This document shows positions 62,320 to 64,000 of a DNA stretch of 64,000 nucleotides, piece after piece; position 1 is the first letter of the stretch, and the number at the start of each line of letters is the position of its first letter. Source of the stretch: Tomocerus qinae (lineage: Eukaryota; Arthropoda; Collembola; Entomobryomorpha; Tomoceridae); the NCBI GenBank assembly GCA_020055645.1, contig CM034548.1, positions 51,489,359 through 51,553,358 of the forward strand. Direction: 5' to 3'. A model generated the notes under the pieces. That model had not been told where the DNA came from, did no database searches, and worked only from the letters and a program-made list of their open reading frames with translations. Made by a program: the position numbers and the translations under genes.

Positions 62320-63882
62320 AAAAAGCTTAAAAATAACATTCAACAGTTTGAATTATTTTTTAACCTTGTACGAGGCAAAAAGCTTAAAAAATGATTTCCA
62401 AGAATTGAAATTCATGATTTAATACTTGTAAGAGCCAAAAAGGATGAAAATTATATTTCAAGAGTTGAATTTTATGATTAAATACTTATACGAGCAAAAA
62501 AGCCTAAAAATAACATTCAACAGTTTTAATTATTTTTTAACCTTGTACGAGCCAAAAAGCTTAAAAAACAATATTCAAGAATTGAAATTCATGATTTAAT
62601 ACTTGTACGAGCCAAAAAGCATAAAAATAACATTCAACAGTTTTAATTATTTTTTAAACTTGTAAGAGCCAAAAAGGATGAAAAATAATTTTCAAGAGTT
62701 GAATTTTATGATTAAATACTTATACGAGCAAAAAAGCCTAAAAATAACATTCAAAAGTTTTATTTATTTTTTAAACTTGTACGAGCCAAAAAGCTTAAAA
62801 ATAACATTCAACAGTTTTAATTGATCATTTTTTAAACTTGTACGAGCCAAAAAGCTTAAAAAATAATTTTCAAGAGTTGAAATTCATGATTTAATACTTG
62901 TAAGAGTCAAAAAGGATAAAAAATAATTTTCAAGAGTTGAATTTTATGATTAAATACTTATACGAGCAAAAAAAGCCTAAAAATAACATTCAACAGTTTT
63001 AATTATTTTTTAACCTTGTACGAGCCAAAAAGCTTAAAAAACAATATTCAAGAATTGAAATTCATGATTTAATACTTGTACGAGCCAAAAAGCTTAAAAA
63101 TAACATTCAACAGTTTTAATTATTTTTTAAACTTGTAAGACACAAAATGGATGAAAAATAATTTTCAAGAGTTGAATTTTATGATTAAATACTTATACGA
63201 GCAAAAAAGCCTAAAAATAACATTCAACAGTTTTAATTATTTTTTAACCTTGTACGAGCCAAAAAGCTTAAAAAACAATATTCAAGAATTGAAATTCATG
63301 ATTTAATACTTGTACGAGCCAAAAAGCTTAAAAATAACATTCAACAGTTTTAATTATTTTTTAAACTTGTACGAGGCAAAAAGGATGAAAAATAATTTTC
63401 AAGAGTTGAATTTTATGATGAAATACTTATACGACCAAAAAAGCCTAAAAATAACATTCAAAAGTTTTATTTATTTTTTAAACTTGTACGAGCCAAAAAG
63501 CTTAAAAATAACATTCAACAGTTTTAATTGGTCATTTTTTAAACTTGTACGAGCCAAAAAGCTTAAAAAATAATTTTCAAGAGTTGAAATTCATGATTTA
63601 ATACTTTTAAGAGCCAAAAAGGATGAAAAATAATTTTCAAGAGTTGAATTTTATGATTAAATACTTATACGAGCAAAAAAGCTTAAAAATAACATTCAAC
63701 AGTTTTAATTATTTTTTAAACTTGTACGAGGCAAAAAGCTTAAAAAACAATATTCAAGAATTGAAATTCATGATTTAATACTTGTACGAGCCAAAAAGCT
63801 TAAAAATAACATTCAACAGTTTTAATTGATCATTTTTTAAACTTGAACGAGCCAAAAAGCTTAAAAAATTCATGATTTAATA
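62320..63882 (+). repeat. Satellite A spacer
   Basis: About 27 A monomers in the same order as 59861-61895 but without the 472-bp duplication. Near 62,448 a private change reads gatgaaaattatatttc. No gene seen. Confidence 0.88.
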
Positions 63883-64000
63883 CTTGTACAAGCAAAAAAA
63901 ATGATTTTTTTCAAGTGTCTAGTCTTCATTAATGTTATATTACTAATGTTTTTGGTCTCCTCGTACAAGCTCAAAAAAATGATTTTTATCAAGTGTTTCT
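63883..64000 (-). repeat. Satellite B block 15, cut by the window end
   Basis: Opens with the palindrome CTTGTACAAG and the right-subfamily start, then runs off the window after about 1.5 monomers. Confidence 0.88.

Noticed and set aside
1..64000. Telomeric repeats or array of tRNA/5S genes
   Set aside because: No TTAGG/TTAGGG-like runs, and no cloverleaf or 5S-like sequence in the 57-61 or 77-bp monomers.
1..64000. CENP-B box
   Set aside because: No match to the TTCG...CGGG pattern was seen in either monomer type.

Overview
The window looks like a stretch of animal (metazoan) heterochromatin. About 56 kb is AT-rich tandem satellite DNA, roughly a quarter G+C in the monomers I counted, and one 7.46-kb BEL/Pao-type LTR retrotransposon interrupts it. 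BEL/Pao elements are confined to metazoans. An arthropod host is my best guess from the polyprotein style, but the sequence does not prove it. I see no host gene, tRNA, rRNA or CRISPR. The only convincing coding region is the retrotransposon gag-pol gene.

Layout. 1-1351 is satellite A and 1352-1927 is the first satellite B block. The retrotransposon occupies 1980-9438, reads on the minus strand and is flanked by a 5-bp TTGTA duplication. From 9444 to the end the DNA is satellite only: long runs of A broken by B blocks at 13468, 16842 (collapsed), 39616, 46077, 48909, 50583, 52311, 53971, 55221, 57300, 58639, 59512, 61896 and 63883. B blocks are sparse on the left (one gap of about 22.7 kb) and dense after 48.9 kb, where A and B form a compound higher-order unit of about 1.25-2.4 kb.

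Satellite A is built from alternating 57-bp and 60-bp monomers sharing the start cttgtacgagccaaaaagct, with a 61-bp variant carrying TTGATCAT. These are organised in higher-order repeats (HORs): about 1,296 bp (with a 4.65-kb superunit) in 1-16.8 kb, 1,887 bp in 21.6-27.3 kb, about 1,237 bp in 41.8-45.6 kb, and large offset duplications elsewhere. Satellite B has monomers of about 77 bp whose core (ctcgtacaag preceded by tttttgg) is the reverse complement of the A core. B is therefore best read as an inverted, diverged relative of A, and A-to-B junctions fall on the perfect palindrome CTTGTACAAG.

The retrotransposon has LTRs that read as identical (919 bp each), an intact 1,795-codon gag-pol frame with zinc knuckles, protease, reverse transcriptase, RNase H and integrase, a primer-binding-site-like sequence, a purine tract, a TATA box and a polyadenylation signal. 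It therefore looks very young and possibly still active. A near-identical uninterrupted copy of its target lies at 14092-14096. The many short plus-strand reading frames in the satellite result from monomer lengths divisible by three and are not annotated as genes.
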